Assembly (NCBI GenBank): GCA_964606405.1
Contig: CAZSGH010000004.1
Span: 1-64,000, forward strand
Source of the DNA: GCA-002282575 sp964606405
GTDB lineage: Bacteria > Pseudomonadota > Gammaproteobacteria > Thiomicrospirales > Thiomicrospiraceae
Direction of reading: 5' to 3'
DNA length: 64,000 nucleotides
Part shown: positions 1 through 8,736 of the stretch, one piece after another
Numbering within the stretch: position 1 is the stretch's first letter
Layout of the letters: every line of letters begins with the position of its first letter
Translations under genes and position numbers: made by a program
The notes under the pieces: generated by a model
Database searches by the model: none
Told to the model about the DNA's origin: nothing
The model's input: only the letters and a program-made list of their open reading frames with translations

Positions 1-1
1 T

Positions 2-454
2 TTGGTGTACCTGATTTCATCAGTGGCAGAAATCAACCGCGCACCTTTTGACGTAGCCGAGGGTGAATCTGAAATTGTGGCTGGTTTCCACGTTGATTAT
101 TCAGGCATGACCTTTGCGGTTTTCTTCTTGGCTGAATACGCCATGATGATTCTGATCGCCTTCTTGACTGCCATCATGTTTATGGGGGGCTGGTTGTCGC
201 CTTTTGAGGGGATTCCGGGTCTTGAGACACTATTTAGTTTTGTGCCAGCCTTTGTTTGGATAGCCTTAAAAGTCTCTTTCCTGTTGTTTGTTTTTTTATG
301 GTTCCGTGCCACTTTCCCGCGTTACCGTTATGACCAGATTATGCGCCTAGGCTGGAAGATTTTCATTCCGTTAACCATTTTGTGGGTATTTGTGGTGGGT
401 GTTATGGCTTACGTTAAAGTGGCTCCTTGGTTTGTTCATGGAGGTATGGCATGA
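2..454 (+). CDS. nuoH: NADH-quinone oxidoreductase subunit H (NuoH), 3' part
   Basis: C-terminal 150 residues of the membrane subunit that links the peripheral arm of complex I to the proton-pumping arm and helps form the quinone chamber. The gene enters from the left edge, so its start is not in the window. The signature APFDVAEGESE followed by VAGFHVDYSG is the conserved quinone-chamber loop of NuoH. It is followed by three hydrophobic spans and the usual FRATFPRYRYDQ stretch before the last helix. The stop codon overlaps the nuoI start (ATGA), the first of several couplings in this operon. Identification is secure. Confidence 0.97.
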   Translation: MVYLISSVAEINRAPFDVAEGESEIVAGFHVDYSGMTFAVFFLAEYAMMILIAFLTAIMFMGGWLSPFEGIPGLETLFSFVPAFVWIALKVSFLLFVFLWFRATFPRYRYDQIMRLGWKIFIPLTILWVFVVGVMAYVKVAPWFVHGGMA

Positions 455-942
455 TCGCTAGCTTAAAACGTCACCTAAAAACGTGGACACTATGGGAGTT
501 ATTCCAAGGGTTAGCCATTACCGGTAAGTATCTGTTTAAAAGCAAGATCACGGTATTGTATCCTGAAGAAAAAACGCCTATGTCACCGCGTTTCCGTGGA
601 AAGCACGCTTTACGCCGTTATGCCAATGGCGAAGAACGCTGTATTGCCTGTAAATTGTGTGAAGCCGTTTGTCCCGCTAATGCGATTACGATCGAATCTG
701 AGGCACGAGACGACGGTTCTCGTCGTACGACGGTTTATGATATTGATTTGTTTAAGTGTATTTATTGTGGTTTTTGTGAAGAAGCTTGTCCTGTTGACGC
801 AATTGTCGAAACACGGACGTTTGAATACACCTTTGAACCAGGTGACATTCATGTGATGAGCAAAGATATGTTACTGGCATTTGGCGACAAAATGGAAACG
901 CAGATTGCAGCTGATCGTGCTGCAGATGCTAAGTACCGATAA
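451..942 (+). CDS. nuoI: NADH-quinone oxidoreductase subunit I (NuoI), 2x[4Fe-4S]
   Basis: 163-residue ferredoxin-like subunit of complex I carrying clusters N6a and N6b, which pass electrons towards the quinone site. Two motifs are visible, CIACKLCEAVCP and CIYCGFCEEACP, each C-x2-C-x2-C-x3-C-P. The ATG at 451 is chosen over an earlier in-frame GTG at 427: it sits 6 nt after a GGAGG site, overlaps the nuoH stop by ATGA, and gives the normal family length. The N-terminal helix (TWTLWELFQGLAITGKYLF) is the membrane-associated segment usual for the family. Confidence 0.97.
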   Translation: MIASLKRHLKTWTLWELFQGLAITGKYLFKSKITVLYPEEKTPMSPRFRGKHALRRYANGEERCIACKLCEAVCPANAITIESEARDDGSRRTTVYDIDLFKCIYCGFCEEACPVDAIVETRTFEYTFEPGDIHVMSKDMLLAFGDKMETQIAADRAADAKYR

Positions 943-961
943 ACGAAGGGCATACGTGATT

Positions 962-1606
962 ATGGGTATTGAAAAGTTATTGTTTTATGTCTTCGCTGCC
1001 ACGGCAGTGTTGGCATCTTTAGGGGTGATTGGCTCGCGCAATCCTGTGCGTGCAGCGCTCTTCTTGGTGTTGGCATTTGTGTCAACGGCAGGTATTTGGT
1101 TACTGATGCAAGCCGAGTTTTTGGGCATTGTGCTGATTTTGGTTTATGTCGGTGCTGTCATGGTGTTATTTTTGTTCGTCATTATGATGTTGCACATTAA
1201 CCTCACGCCACTGCGCGAAGGGTTTACCCGTTATTTACCATTAGGCGTGGCGGTTGGTGTCGTGGTCTTGGCAGAAATGTCGCTAGTGCTTAATCCTCAG
1301 TTTTTTGGTTTAGAGCACTTCCCATCGCCGATTGCTTTAGCCGCTGGCGATAGTAATACCAAGATGCTGGGTCAGTTATTGTTTACCGAATATCTCTATG
1401 CTTTTGAGTTGGCTGCGGTATTGTTGTTGTTAGCCATTGTTGCTGCAATTGTATTAACCTTGCGTCGTCGTAATCGTCATGAGGCACTGTATCAAGATAT
1501 CGGTGCGCAAGTTCGTGTGCAGGCAAGCGACCGACTAACGATGGTGAAGATGCCAGCGGTGGTTGCGGTGAAAGAAGCGAAAGAGAAGGAGTCAGGTGAT
1601 GAGTGA
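962..1606 (+). CDS. nuoJ: NADH-quinone oxidoreductase subunit J (NuoJ)
   Basis: About 214-residue membrane subunit of complex I. Five hydrophobic helices are visible, including the conserved VYVGAVMVLFLFVIMML helix (TM3, with the pi-bulge region in homologues). The C-terminal tail of about 50 residues is hydrophilic and charged. ATG 962 matches the family N-terminus (M-x-x-x-x-LLFYVFA). A GTG at 956 has a better spacing (5 nt) from GAAGGG and is a possible alternative start two residues longer. The 3' end overlaps nuoK by 8 nt. Confidence 0.95.
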   Translation: MGIEKLLFYVFAATAVLASLGVIGSRNPVRAALFLVLAFVSTAGIWLLMQAEFLGIVLILVYVGAVMVLFLFVIMMLHINLTPLREGFTRYLPLGVAVGVVVLAEMSLVLNPQFFGLEHFPSPIALAAGDSNTKMLGQLLFTEYLYAFELAAVLLLLAIVAAIVLTLRRRNRHEALYQDIGAQVRVQASDRLTMVKMPAVVAVKEAKEKESGDE

Positions 1607-1913
1607 TCTGTTGCAATTGTCTGATGTATTGGTTTTTGGTGCAGTGCTGTTTGTCTTAAGTTTGGCAGGCATTTTCTTAAATCGTAAGAACCTCATTATT
1701 ATTTTGATGAGCATTGAATTGATGCTCTTGGCGGTGAATACCAATTTTATTGCCTTTTCGAGTTATCAAGGCAATATGCATGGACAAGTATTTGTATTTT
1801 TCATTCTAACCGTTGCTGCTGCCGAAGCAGCGATTGGTTTGGCGTTGTTGGTGTTGTTGTTCCGTAACAAGCACAGTATCAATGTGGATGATTTAAGTGA
1901 GATGAAGGGTTAA
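1599..1913 (+). CDS. nuoK: NADH-quinone oxidoreductase subunit K (NuoK)
   Basis: 104-residue, three-helix antiporter-like subunit of the proton-translocating arm (MrpC homologue). The conserved acidic residues in the membrane are present: Glu in LMSIELMLLAVN and Glu in VAAAEAAIGLA. ATG 1599 follows AAGGAG by 6 nt and lies inside the nuoJ end, so translation is probably coupled. The ending NVDDLSEMKG resembles betaproteobacterial NuoK. Confidence 0.97.
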   Translation: MSDLLQLSDVLVFGAVLFVLSLAGIFLNRKNLIIILMSIELMLLAVNTNFIAFSSYQGNMHGQVFVFFILTVAAAEAAIGLALLVLLFRNKHSINVDDLSEMKG

Positions 1914-1917
1914 GTAG

Positions 1918-3867
1918 ATGTCGATGCATAATATTTTTCTCACCATTTTACTCTCGCCATTAGTTGGTGCGTTTATTGCCGGTGTATTTGGGCATAAGAT
2001 TGGTCGCTCGGGCGCGCATCGTGTCACCATCGCCTCTGTCGCCCTTTCGACCGTATTGGCGGCTTGGGTGTTTTACCAATATTTGTTTAATGCTGCGGAA
2101 GCTTATAATGCCACCATTTATACGTGGATGGTCTCTGACGGTATTCGCTTTGAAGCGGGCTTTATGGTTGATCGCCTGACGGCAACCATGATGCTTGTGG
2201 TTACGTTCGTTTCCTTGATGGTTCACGTTTATACCATCGGTTATATGGATCATGAAGAGGGCTATGAGCGTTTCTTTAGCTATATCTCCTTATTTACTTT
2301 CTCGATGCTGTCATTGGTAATGGCGAATAACTTCTTACAGTTGTTCTTTGGTTGGGAAGCTGTTGGTTTGGTGTCCTATTTGTTGATTGGCTTCTACTTT
2401 AAGCGCGAATCAGCGAATCAGGCAAGCTTAAAGGCGTTCTTGGTTAACCGTGTTGGTGACTTTGGTTTCTTGCTCGGTATTGCCTTAGTATTAGGCTATT
2501 TTGGTACGCTAGACTATGTCGAATTCTTTAATGGTTTGGCAGCTCAAAAAGATACCGTTATGGCATTCGGTGACTCTCAAGTACATATGTTGACTTTGTT
2601 AACGATGTTGTTGTTTGTCGGTGCGATGGGTAAATCGGCACAGATGCCATTACACGTCTGGCTACCTGAATCGATGGAAGGTCCTACGCCGATCTCTGCC
2701 TTGATTCACGCGGCAACTATGGTGACCGCAGGTATCTTTATGGTGGCGCGTTTGTCGCCAGCATACGAGTTGGCTGAAGGAACCTTGACCTTTATCCTGT
2801 TAACGGGTGCCTTTACAGGCTTGTTGATGGGTATTCTCGGTATTGTTCAGAACGATATTAAGCGCGTCGTTGCTTACTCAACCCTATCTCAGTTAGGTTA
2901 CATGGTTGCGGCATTGGGTGTTTCGGCTTATGCGGCGGGTATGTTCCATGTATTAACCCATGCTTTCTTTAAAGCGTTGCTATTCCTTGCTGCGGGTTCG
3001 GTCATCATTGCGATGCATCACGATCAAGATATTCGTAACATGGGTGGCTTGGCGAAGAAAATGCCCATTACCTACGGAGCTTTGTTGGTGGGTTCTTTAG
3101 CTTTGATCGGTTTCCCAGCTTTCTCGGGATTCTATTCTAAAGATGGTATTTTGTTAGCGATTGACGCAGCAAACGGTTGGGCACCAACCTTAGCTTACGG
3201 CATGTTGATGGTTGGGGTCTTTGTGACTGCTTTCTATAGCTTCCGTATGTTCTTTATGGTATTCCATGCACCATCGAGTGAGTATGTGCGTACACATGAT
3301 ATTCATGAGTCGCCATGGGTGGTGACTGTTCCGTTGATTTTGTTGGCGATTCCAGCAGCCTTGTTCGGTGGTTTCTTTGTAGAGGACATTTTGTTCGGTT
3401 CGATGCTATCGGATGCAATTAAGGTGTTGCCAGAGCATAATGTGTTAGCGCATGTTGCAGAACATGGTTCGTCTGCGGGTGCATTACTATTGCATGGCTT
3501 GACTGCATTGCCAACATGGTTAGCCTTGTCGGGTGTTGGTTTGGCGTGGTTCTTGTATATTAAGCGCCCTGATTTGCCGCCTGTGTTAGCGCATCGCTTT
3601 TCAGGCGTGCATGCAACCCTTCGTCATGGTTATGGTTTCGACCGCTTTAATGAGGTGGTCTTCGTAGATGGTACGCGTAAGTTGGCTGGTTTCTTTGCTC
3701 GCGTTACCGATGCGCGTATCATCGATGGTTGGGTGGTTAATGGCACGGCGAATGTGATTGCTGCGACGGCGCAAATGGCGCGTCATGCTCAAACTGGCTA
3801 TTTGTATCACTACGCATTTGTGATGATTTTTGGGCTAATGGGTCTTTTGGCCTGGGCGATGTGGTAA
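1918..3867 (+). CDS. nuoL: NADH-quinone oxidoreductase subunit L (NuoL)
   Basis: 649-residue antiporter-like subunit at the distal end of the complex I membrane arm. The N-terminal half has the proton-conducting core: FFGWEAVGLVSYLLIGF, PLHVWLPESMEGPTPISALIHAATMV and the QNDIKRVVAYSTLSQLGYM helix. The last third holds the long lateral helix and the final anchoring helix. It starts 4 nt after the nuoK stop and overlaps the ORF of nuoM only in that gene's upstream part. Length and motifs are normal for the family. Confidence 0.97.
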   Translation: MSMHNIFLTILLSPLVGAFIAGVFGHKIGRSGAHRVTIASVALSTVLAAWVFYQYLFNAAEAYNATIYTWMVSDGIRFEAGFMVDRLTATMMLVVTFVSLMVHVYTIGYMDHEEGYERFFSYISLFTFSMLSLVMANNFLQLFFGWEAVGLVSYLLIGFYFKRESANQASLKAFLVNRVGDFGFLLGIALVLGYFGTLDYVEFFNGLAAQKDTVMAFGDSQVHMLTLLTMLLFVGAMGKSAQMPLHVWLPESMEGPTPISALIHAATMVTAGIFMVARLSPAYELAEGTLTFILLTGAFTGLLMGILGIVQNDIKRVVAYSTLSQLGYMVAALGVSAYAAGMFHVLTHAFFKALLFLAAGSVIIAMHHDQDIRNMGGLAKKMPITYGALLVGSLALIGFPAFSGFYSKDGILLAIDAANGWAPTLAYGMLMVGVFVTAFYSFRMFFMVFHAPSSEYVRTHDIHESPWVVTVPLILLAIPAALFGGFFVEDILFGSMLSDAIKVLPEHNVLAHVAEHGSSAGALLLHGLTALPTWLALSGVGLAWFLYIKRPDLPPVLAHRFSGVHATLRHGYGFDRFNEVVFVDGTRKLAGFFARVTDARIIDGWVVNGTANVIAATAQMARHAQTGYLYHYAFVMIFGLMGLLAWAMW

Positions 3868-3899
3868 ACAACCAGATGAATTTAGAAGGAATATTGGGA

Positions 3900-5411
3900 A
3901 TGACGAGTTTTCCGCTACTCAGTGCATTGATTTGGTTGCCGATTCTGTCGGGTGTGTTGGTTTTGATGATGAAAAACCAACCGAACATGGCAAAGCAGTT
4001 TTCGCTATGGTCGTCGATTGGTGTTTTTGTGTTGTCTTTGGGTTTGTATACAGGTTTTGATGCAACAACAGCACAGATGCAGTTTGTTGAACAGGCGAGT
4101 TGGATTCCTGCATTTAACATTCAATACTTTTTAGGTATTGATGGTCTTTCGATGCCATTGATTATTCTCACGACTTTTACGACGGTATTGGCGGTGTGGT
4201 CGGCGTTTGAATGCATCGAAGATCGTGTTGAACAGTACATGGCTGCCTTCCTGATGATGAATGGCATTATGGTTGCTGTTTTTTCTGCACTTGATGCGAT
4301 TCTGTTCTATGTGTTCTGGGAAGCGCTACTGATTCCGATGTTCTTGGTGATTGGTCAGTGGGGTGGTCCTAAGCGTGTTTACGCCACGATTAAGTTCTTC
4401 TTATACACCTTCTTTGGTTCAGTGTTCATGTTGGTTGCCTTTCTGTACATGTACAGTCAAATCGGTAGCTTTTCGTTATTAGACTTCCAAGCGATGCCAT
4501 TGAGCTTTGTTGCGCAGTTTTGGATCTTTTTGGCATTCTTAATTGCCTTTGCTGTTAAGATTCCGATGTTCCCTGTGCATACTTGGCTGCCAGATGCGCA
4601 CGTTGAAGCGCCGACAGCTGGGTCGGTTGTACTGGCTGCTATTATGCTCAAAATGGGTGGTTATGGTTTTGTGCGTTTCTCGCTACCCATGACACCTGAT
4701 GCGGCTAACTATTTAGATTGGTTGGTGATTAGTTTGTCGCTGATTGCGATTGTCTATATTGCTTTTGTCGCTTTAGCGCAAACCGACATGAAAAAGCTGA
4801 TTGCTTATTCTTCGATTGCACATATGGGCTTTGTCACCTTGGGTATGTTTTTGCTATATGGTATCTTGGCCAATACAGGCGAGACACAAGGCGCGATTCT
4901 GGGACTAGAAGGCGCGATGATCCAAATGATTTCGCACGGTCTCATTTCGGCAGCGATGTTCTTGGGTATTGGGGTGATGTACGATCGCTTACATACACGG
5001 GAGATTAGTGCTTATGGTGGCGTCGTTAATACCATGCCAGTCTTCGCTGTGTTTATGCTCATTTTCGCGATGGCTAATGCTGGCTTACCTGGCACATCTG
5101 GCTTTGTTGGCGAGTTCATGGTTATCTTGGCTGCATTTAAAGCGAATTTCTGGATTGCGCTTGCAGCAGCAACAACGCTTATTTTCGGTGCGGCTTATAC
5201 GCTGTGGATGATTAAACGTGTTATTTTCGGTGATGTCTCTAATCATCATGTTGCAGAAATGAAAGACCTAAGCCGTCGTGAGTTTATGATTATGTTGATT
5301 TTAGCGATCGGTATTATTGGTTTGGGTTTCTATCCTGCACCTGTAATGGATGTGATGCACACTTCGGTTGAGCATTTGGTTCAACAAGCAATGACTTCTA
5401 AGTTGCCTTAA
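3900..5411 (+). CDS. nuoM: NADH-quinone oxidoreductase subunit M (NuoM)
   Basis: 503-residue antiporter-like subunit of complex I. The conserved membrane Glu (FYVFWEALLIPMFL) and the segment KIPMFPVHTWLPDAHVEAPT are visible, as is the TDMKKLIAYSSIAHMGF helix. The reading frame is open from 3861. ATG 3900 is preferred because AGAAGGA lies 9 nt upstream and the product then begins like known NuoM (TSFPLLSALIWLPIL). The stop codon is followed directly by a copy of the hairpin element, so a terminator-like structure separates nuoM from nuoN inside what should be one operon. Confidence 0.96.
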   Translation: MTSFPLLSALIWLPILSGVLVLMMKNQPNMAKQFSLWSSIGVFVLSLGLYTGFDATTAQMQFVEQASWIPAFNIQYFLGIDGLSMPLIILTTFTTVLAVWSAFECIEDRVEQYMAAFLMMNGIMVAVFSALDAILFYVFWEALLIPMFLVIGQWGGPKRVYATIKFFLYTFFGSVFMLVAFLYMYSQIGSFSLLDFQAMPLSFVAQFWIFLAFLIAFAVKIPMFPVHTWLPDAHVEAPTAGSVVLAAIMLKMGGYGFVRFSLPMTPDAANYLDWLVISLSLIAIVYIAFVALAQTDMKKLIAYSSIAHMGFVTLGMFLLYGILANTGETQGAILGLEGAMIQMISHGLISAAMFLGIGVMYDRLHTREISAYGGVVNTMPVFAVFMLIFAMANAGLPGTSGFVGEFMVILAAFKANFWIALAAATTLIFGAAYTLWMIKRVIFGDVSNHHVAEMKDLSRREFMIMLILAIGIIGLGFYPAPVMDVMHTSVEHLVQQAMTSKLP

Positions 5412-5563
5412 GGGAGTCTCTAAAAACGACACTTCGTGTGTTTTTAGATTTTCCCTAAGTTATTTTTTATCTGTTGGAAGGAGATTAAATTAATATGCTG
5501 CATGTACTGTTCGTTAACTCCTTCCCCCAGACCCCCAACCTTTTGGGGTTTTTAGAAGCACCC
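5412..5563 (-). repeat. 150-bp hairpin element, copy 1 (full length)
   Basis: Begins on the base after the nuoM stop codon with GGGAGTCTCTAAAAAC and closes with TTTTTAGAAGCACCC. It contains the terminal hairpin (arms AAAAACGACAC and GTGTGTTTTT), then a second stem GGAAGGAG/CTCCTTCC around a loop of about 35 nt. It is reversed relative to the reference copy at 62214-62360. It lies between nuoM and nuoN. Confidence 0.9.
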
Positions 5564-5591
5564 TTAAATACATAGAGAGTGATTTGACACG

Positions 5592-7180
5592 ATGGATATG
5601 ATGTTACACGTATTAGCGCCTGAACTTTTATTGCTGGCAACCAGTATGGTGTTGCTGGTGGGTGATACTTTTTGGGCGAAACGTTATCCTGCCCTGACCT
5701 TTCAGTTAGCATTGGTCTCTTTGTTGATGATTGTTGGCGTTATTTTGGCGAGCTTTTCGACTGAGTCTGTGCAAGCTTTTAACGGTGCTTTTATCCGTGA
5801 CGGTGTTGCGGATATCTTAAAAGTATCCATGCTATTGATGACTATTTTTGCCTTTGTTTTTGCACGTGAGTATCTCGTGGTTCGTGGTATTGAACGTGGT
5901 GAATTCTATGTGATGGGTATGATTAGTTTACTAGGTATGATGGTTTTAGCCTCTGCATACGATATGCTGAGCCTGTTTATGGGATTAGAAGTCATGTCGT
6001 TGGCGCTTTACGCGATGATTGGTATGCACAAGGACTCATCGGTAGCGATTGAGTCGGCCATGAAGTATTTCGTGCTGGGTGCGATGGCTACTGGCTTGTT
6101 GCTTTATGGTATGTCGCTGATTTACGGGGTTGTCGGCTCCTTACGTTTAGATTTAATTTATCAAGCGGTATCGATTGCAGAACCATCACTGGTATTGAAT
6201 ATGGGGTTGGTGTTCATTATCGTTGGTTTAGCATTTAAGTTTGGTATTGCACCTTTCCATATGTGGGTGCCAGATGTTTATCATGGTTCACCAACAGGGA
6301 TTACGCTATTTTTAGCGGCTGCGCCTAAAGTGGCTGCCTTTGCGCTCATGTTCCGCTTATTGATTGAAGGCTTAGAGTCTTCGGTTGTTGAGTGGCAAGG
6401 CTTGTTGATTATTTTGGCGGTCTTGTCGTTACTCGTTGGTAACATCGTAGCCATTGCACAGACTAACTTGAAGCGCATGTTGGCTTATTCGACTATTTCG
6501 CATATGGGCTTTGTCGTACTGGGCTTTGTCACGGGTAACATCGATGGTTATGCCGCGGCTATGTTTTATGTCATTATTTATGGCTTAATGAGTGTCGGGG
6601 CGTTCGGTGTGATTTTGGCGCTATCGCGCAAAGGCTTCGAGGCAGACAATATCGCTGATTTGGCTGGTTTAGGTCGTCGCAACCCGATGATGGCGCTGGT
6701 AATGTTGGTGCTGTTGTTGTCGATGGCGGGGGTTCCACCGTTGGTTGGTTTCTATGCCAAGCTGGTAATCTTAACCAACTTAGTCGAAGTCGGCATGGTA
6801 TCTTTAGCTGTCTTTGCGGTGGTGATGTCGATTATTGGTGCTTTCTACTATCTGCGTGTTATCAAAGCGATGTACTTTGATGCGCCAGTCGCAGAGTGTG
6901 TTGATGCGGGTTTTGCAACCTTGTCATTGCGCTATGGGTTGATGACCGTTGCAGCGTTGGTGTTGGTTTTGGGTATTTTACCAAACGGNNNNNNNNNNNN
7001 NNNNNNNNNNNNNNNNNNNNNNNNNNNNNNNNNNNNNNNNNNNNNNNNNNNNNNNNNNNNNNNNNNNNNNNNNNNNNNNNNNNNNNNNATGGGTTGATGA
7101 CCGTTGCAGCGTTGGTGTTGGTTTTGGGTATTTTACCAAACGGGTTATTAACGCTATTCGCGCAAGTAATGACATATTAA
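5592..7180 (+). CDS. nuoN: NADH-quinone oxidoreductase subunit N (NuoN), split by an artefactual N gap
   Basis: Third antiporter-like subunit of complex I. The core helices are clear: MGLEVMSLALYAMIGMH, FKFGIAPFHMWVPDVYHGSP and QTNLKRMLAYSTISHMGFV. As written the frame runs into 100 N at 6989-7088. The 55 bases before the gap (6934-6988) are identical to the 55 after it (7089-7143), so the contig ends overlap. Removing the N run and one copy joins 6988 to 7144 in frame and gives 477 residues ending LPNGLLTLFAQVMTY, a normal NuoN. The gene is therefore intact. ATG 5592 is used, though ATG codons at 5598 and 5601 are also possible. Confidence 0.93.
6989..7088. other. Assembly gap (100 N) between overlapping contig ends
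   Basis: A run of exactly 100 N. The 55-bp flanks are identical, as expected from a de Bruijn graph assembler with k=55 whose contig ends were scaffolded without being merged. No sequence appears to be missing. Confidence 0.95.
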
Positions 7181-7304
7181 AAAACCTAAAAACGGCATTT
7201 CGTTTGTTTTTTAGCTGGAGGAATGGGTTTAATTAATGGGTTGCATGTTGTTTTTTGTGCCCCTTTCTTCAGACCTCCTACCTATTGGGTTTTTAGAGAT
7301 ACTC
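7181..7304 (-). repeat. Hairpin element, copy 2 (short form)
   Basis: Starts on the base after the nuoN stop codon. It has the terminal hairpin (CTAAAAACGGCATTTCG then TTTTTTAG), then GGAGGAATGGGTT, the loop core with GGGTTGCATGTTG, CCCCTTTCTTCAGACC and the closing TTGGGTTTTTAGAGA. It lacks about 25 nt that normally separate the terminal hairpin from the GGAGGAA arm. It lies between nuoN and the DUF2818 gene. Confidence 0.85.
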
Positions 7305-7332
7305 AAATATTCAACAACGTAAAGGGTAAATT

Positions 7333-7653
7333 ATGATTGCACAGGGAACCATTTGGGGTTATTTACTCTTGTGCTTAGCTTTGGCGAGTTTGCCTTGGCT
7401 AAGTAATCGTTTATTCATGGTTAAGGCATTAGCACATAAGTCTGCTTGGTTGCGTCTGATGGAGTGGGCTGTGTATTCGTTTGTTGCCTTGGCTGCTGGC
7501 TGGGGGCTAGAGTGGCAGTTGACAGGTACGCTGAAAGAGCAAGACTGGGAGTTTTTTGCCTCTACTTTGTTTATGTTCGGTATTATGAGCTTTCCAGGGT
7601 TTATTTGGTATCAGCAACGTAAAAAGCAACAGCAGCCAATTATTACTGAGTGA
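7333..7653 (+). CDS. DUF2818 family membrane protein
   Basis: 106-residue protein with about three hydrophobic helices and a basic C-terminus (WYQQRKKQQQ). The family (DUF2818) is known mainly from betaproteobacteria, where it lies directly after nuoN; no function is established. The GLEWQ(L/T)TGTLKEQDWEFF stretch looks like the family's conserved core. AAAGGG sits about 8 nt before the ATG. The position suggests a role linked to complex I, which is inference. The gene ends just before a strong bidirectional terminator. Confidence 0.85.
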   Translation: MIAQGTIWGYLLLCLALASLPWLSNRLFMVKALAHKSAWLRLMEWAVYSFVALAAGWGLEWQLTGTLKEQDWEFFASTLFMFGIMSFPGFIWYQQRKKQQQPIITE

Positions 7654-7672
7654 TTGAGCTTAGCGCATCACA

Positions 7673-7700
7673 AAAAAGCCGACGAAAGTCGGCTTTTTTA
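7673..7700 (+). terminator. Intrinsic terminator after DUF2818 gene (bidirectional)
   Basis: AAAAAAGCCGAC, loop GAAA, GTCGGCTTTTTTA: an 8-bp GC-rich stem with A and T runs on both sides. It can serve the nuo operon and the converging minus-strand operon. Confidence 0.9.
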
Positions 7701-7720
7701 TTGCGTGATTTTATACAGTT

Positions 7721-7789
7721 GGGAGCTTCTAAAAAAGCAACAGATTGGAAAGTCTAAAAATAAGTGAGGCGAGGTTTTTAGAGGTTCCC
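7721..7789 (+). repeat. Hairpin element, copy 3 (internal deletion, 69 bp)
   Basis: Keeps the left end (GGGAGCTTCTAAAAA) and the right end (GGAAAGTCTAAAAA to GGTTTTTAGAGGTTCCC) but lacks the central GGAGGAAGG stem and its loop. The hairpin end lies 2 nt from the stop codon of the minus-strand gene at 7792. Confidence 0.8.
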
Positions 7790-7791
7790 AG

Positions 7792-8736
7792 TTACACAAT
7801 AGAAATCATGCGGTAAGCAATTGTATTCTGGTAAATGAGTGGGTAGTGATAGTGGCAGGTGATTAACCCATCGACGGGGGCATATATTTTTTCTCGTACA
7901 CTGCCGTCAAGCGCATCGAATACTTTGCCTAATAAGTCTCCTTTTTTGACAAAACTACCAACACGTTGGCGTGGTTCGAACACGCCAGCGCGCTGTGACG
8001 GGATCAGCGTAATGGCATCTTGGGTAATGATGTTGGTTGCGTAGCCTTCGAAAATTTTGCTACGAATAGCCCCAACTTTTGCTAAAAAGCGAATGAGTGA
8101 GTCGAGAATTTGATGTGTGGTGTGGTTATCGATTTGTTGTTTATTACCAAACACTAAGCCATAGCTTTTGGTATGCCACACCGACCAGTTGTATTGTAAG
8201 CTGCCTGCATCGCTAGGCACAAAGTCGCGATGATGGGCGAACTGTAAGCCAAAATAACTTGCGGCTTTCTTGTCTTCGAAGCCACTGTTAATCATGCGAA
8301 CGTAGGGCATACAGTCGTATTGATCGCGTCTGTCTTCTAGCTCAATGCCCCATTCAAAGCCTTTGAGGTGCTCGAAGAGATGGTGGGCGATGCGTTGACT
8401 GGTTTCACCTTGATCGAAGCCTGGGAACATGGCGTTAATGTCGGTTTTATCTAATGGCCAATGGCGTTCGCCCATGTTAAATCCGAAGGTGTTCACGGCG
8501 GGAACAATTAAGATTTCGCCCGTAATAAAGTGTGGATCTTCTGCCTGATGCGTTTGTAAGAAATTAACCAATTGTGCTGCGGCATGCATTTGTGCCAGTT
8601 CGTGCCCATTCAGCCCCGCAACAATGGCAACAGAAGTGTCGGCATCGTTATGTTGACGCGGTGCAAAGCGGAAGCCTTCGACACGAAAGGCATCTCTGCT
8701 GGGTGAGGTAAGATTAACAAGTGTATGGCGGGTCAT
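7792..8736 (-). CDS. AstE/AspA-like (M14 family) protein lacking zinc ligands
   Basis: 314-residue paralogue of the next gene upstream, in the succinylglutamate desuccinylase/aspartoacylase group. The family zinc motif H-G-D-E is here N43-G-H-E46. The third ligand (D-I-H in the neighbour) is E132-L-E134, and the LNR.FPG motif has become INAMFPG. So two of three zinc ligands and the substrate-binding Arg are gone, while overall fold and C-terminal beta domain (APVDGLITCHYHYPLIYQN) remain. Zinc-dependent hydrolysis is therefore unlikely; a regulatory or structural partner of the neighbour is plausible but inferred. The start overlaps the previous gene's stop by 4 nt. It is the last gene of the five-gene operon. 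Confidence 0.8.
   Translation of the reverse strand: MTRHTLVNLTSPSRDAFRVEGFRFAPRQHNDADTSVAIVAGLNGHELAQMHAAAQLVNFLQTHQAEDPHFITGEILIVPAVNTFGFNMGERHWPLDKTDINAMFPGFDQGETSQRIAHHLFEHLKGFEWGIELEDRRDQYDCMPYVRMINSGFEDKKAASYFGLQFAHHRDFVPSDAGSLQYNWSVWHTKSYGLVFGNKQQIDNHTTHQILDSLIRFLAKVGAIRSKIFEGYATNIITQDAITLIPSQRAGVFEPRQRVGSFVKKGDLLGKVFDALDGSVREKIYAPVDGLITCHYHYPLIYQNTIAYRMISIV

Noticed and set aside
6934..7143. Direct repeat inside nuoN suggesting a real tandem duplication
   Set aside because: The two copies are exactly 55 bp and separated only by 100 N; the same holds at the other gap. This is an assembly overlap, not biology.
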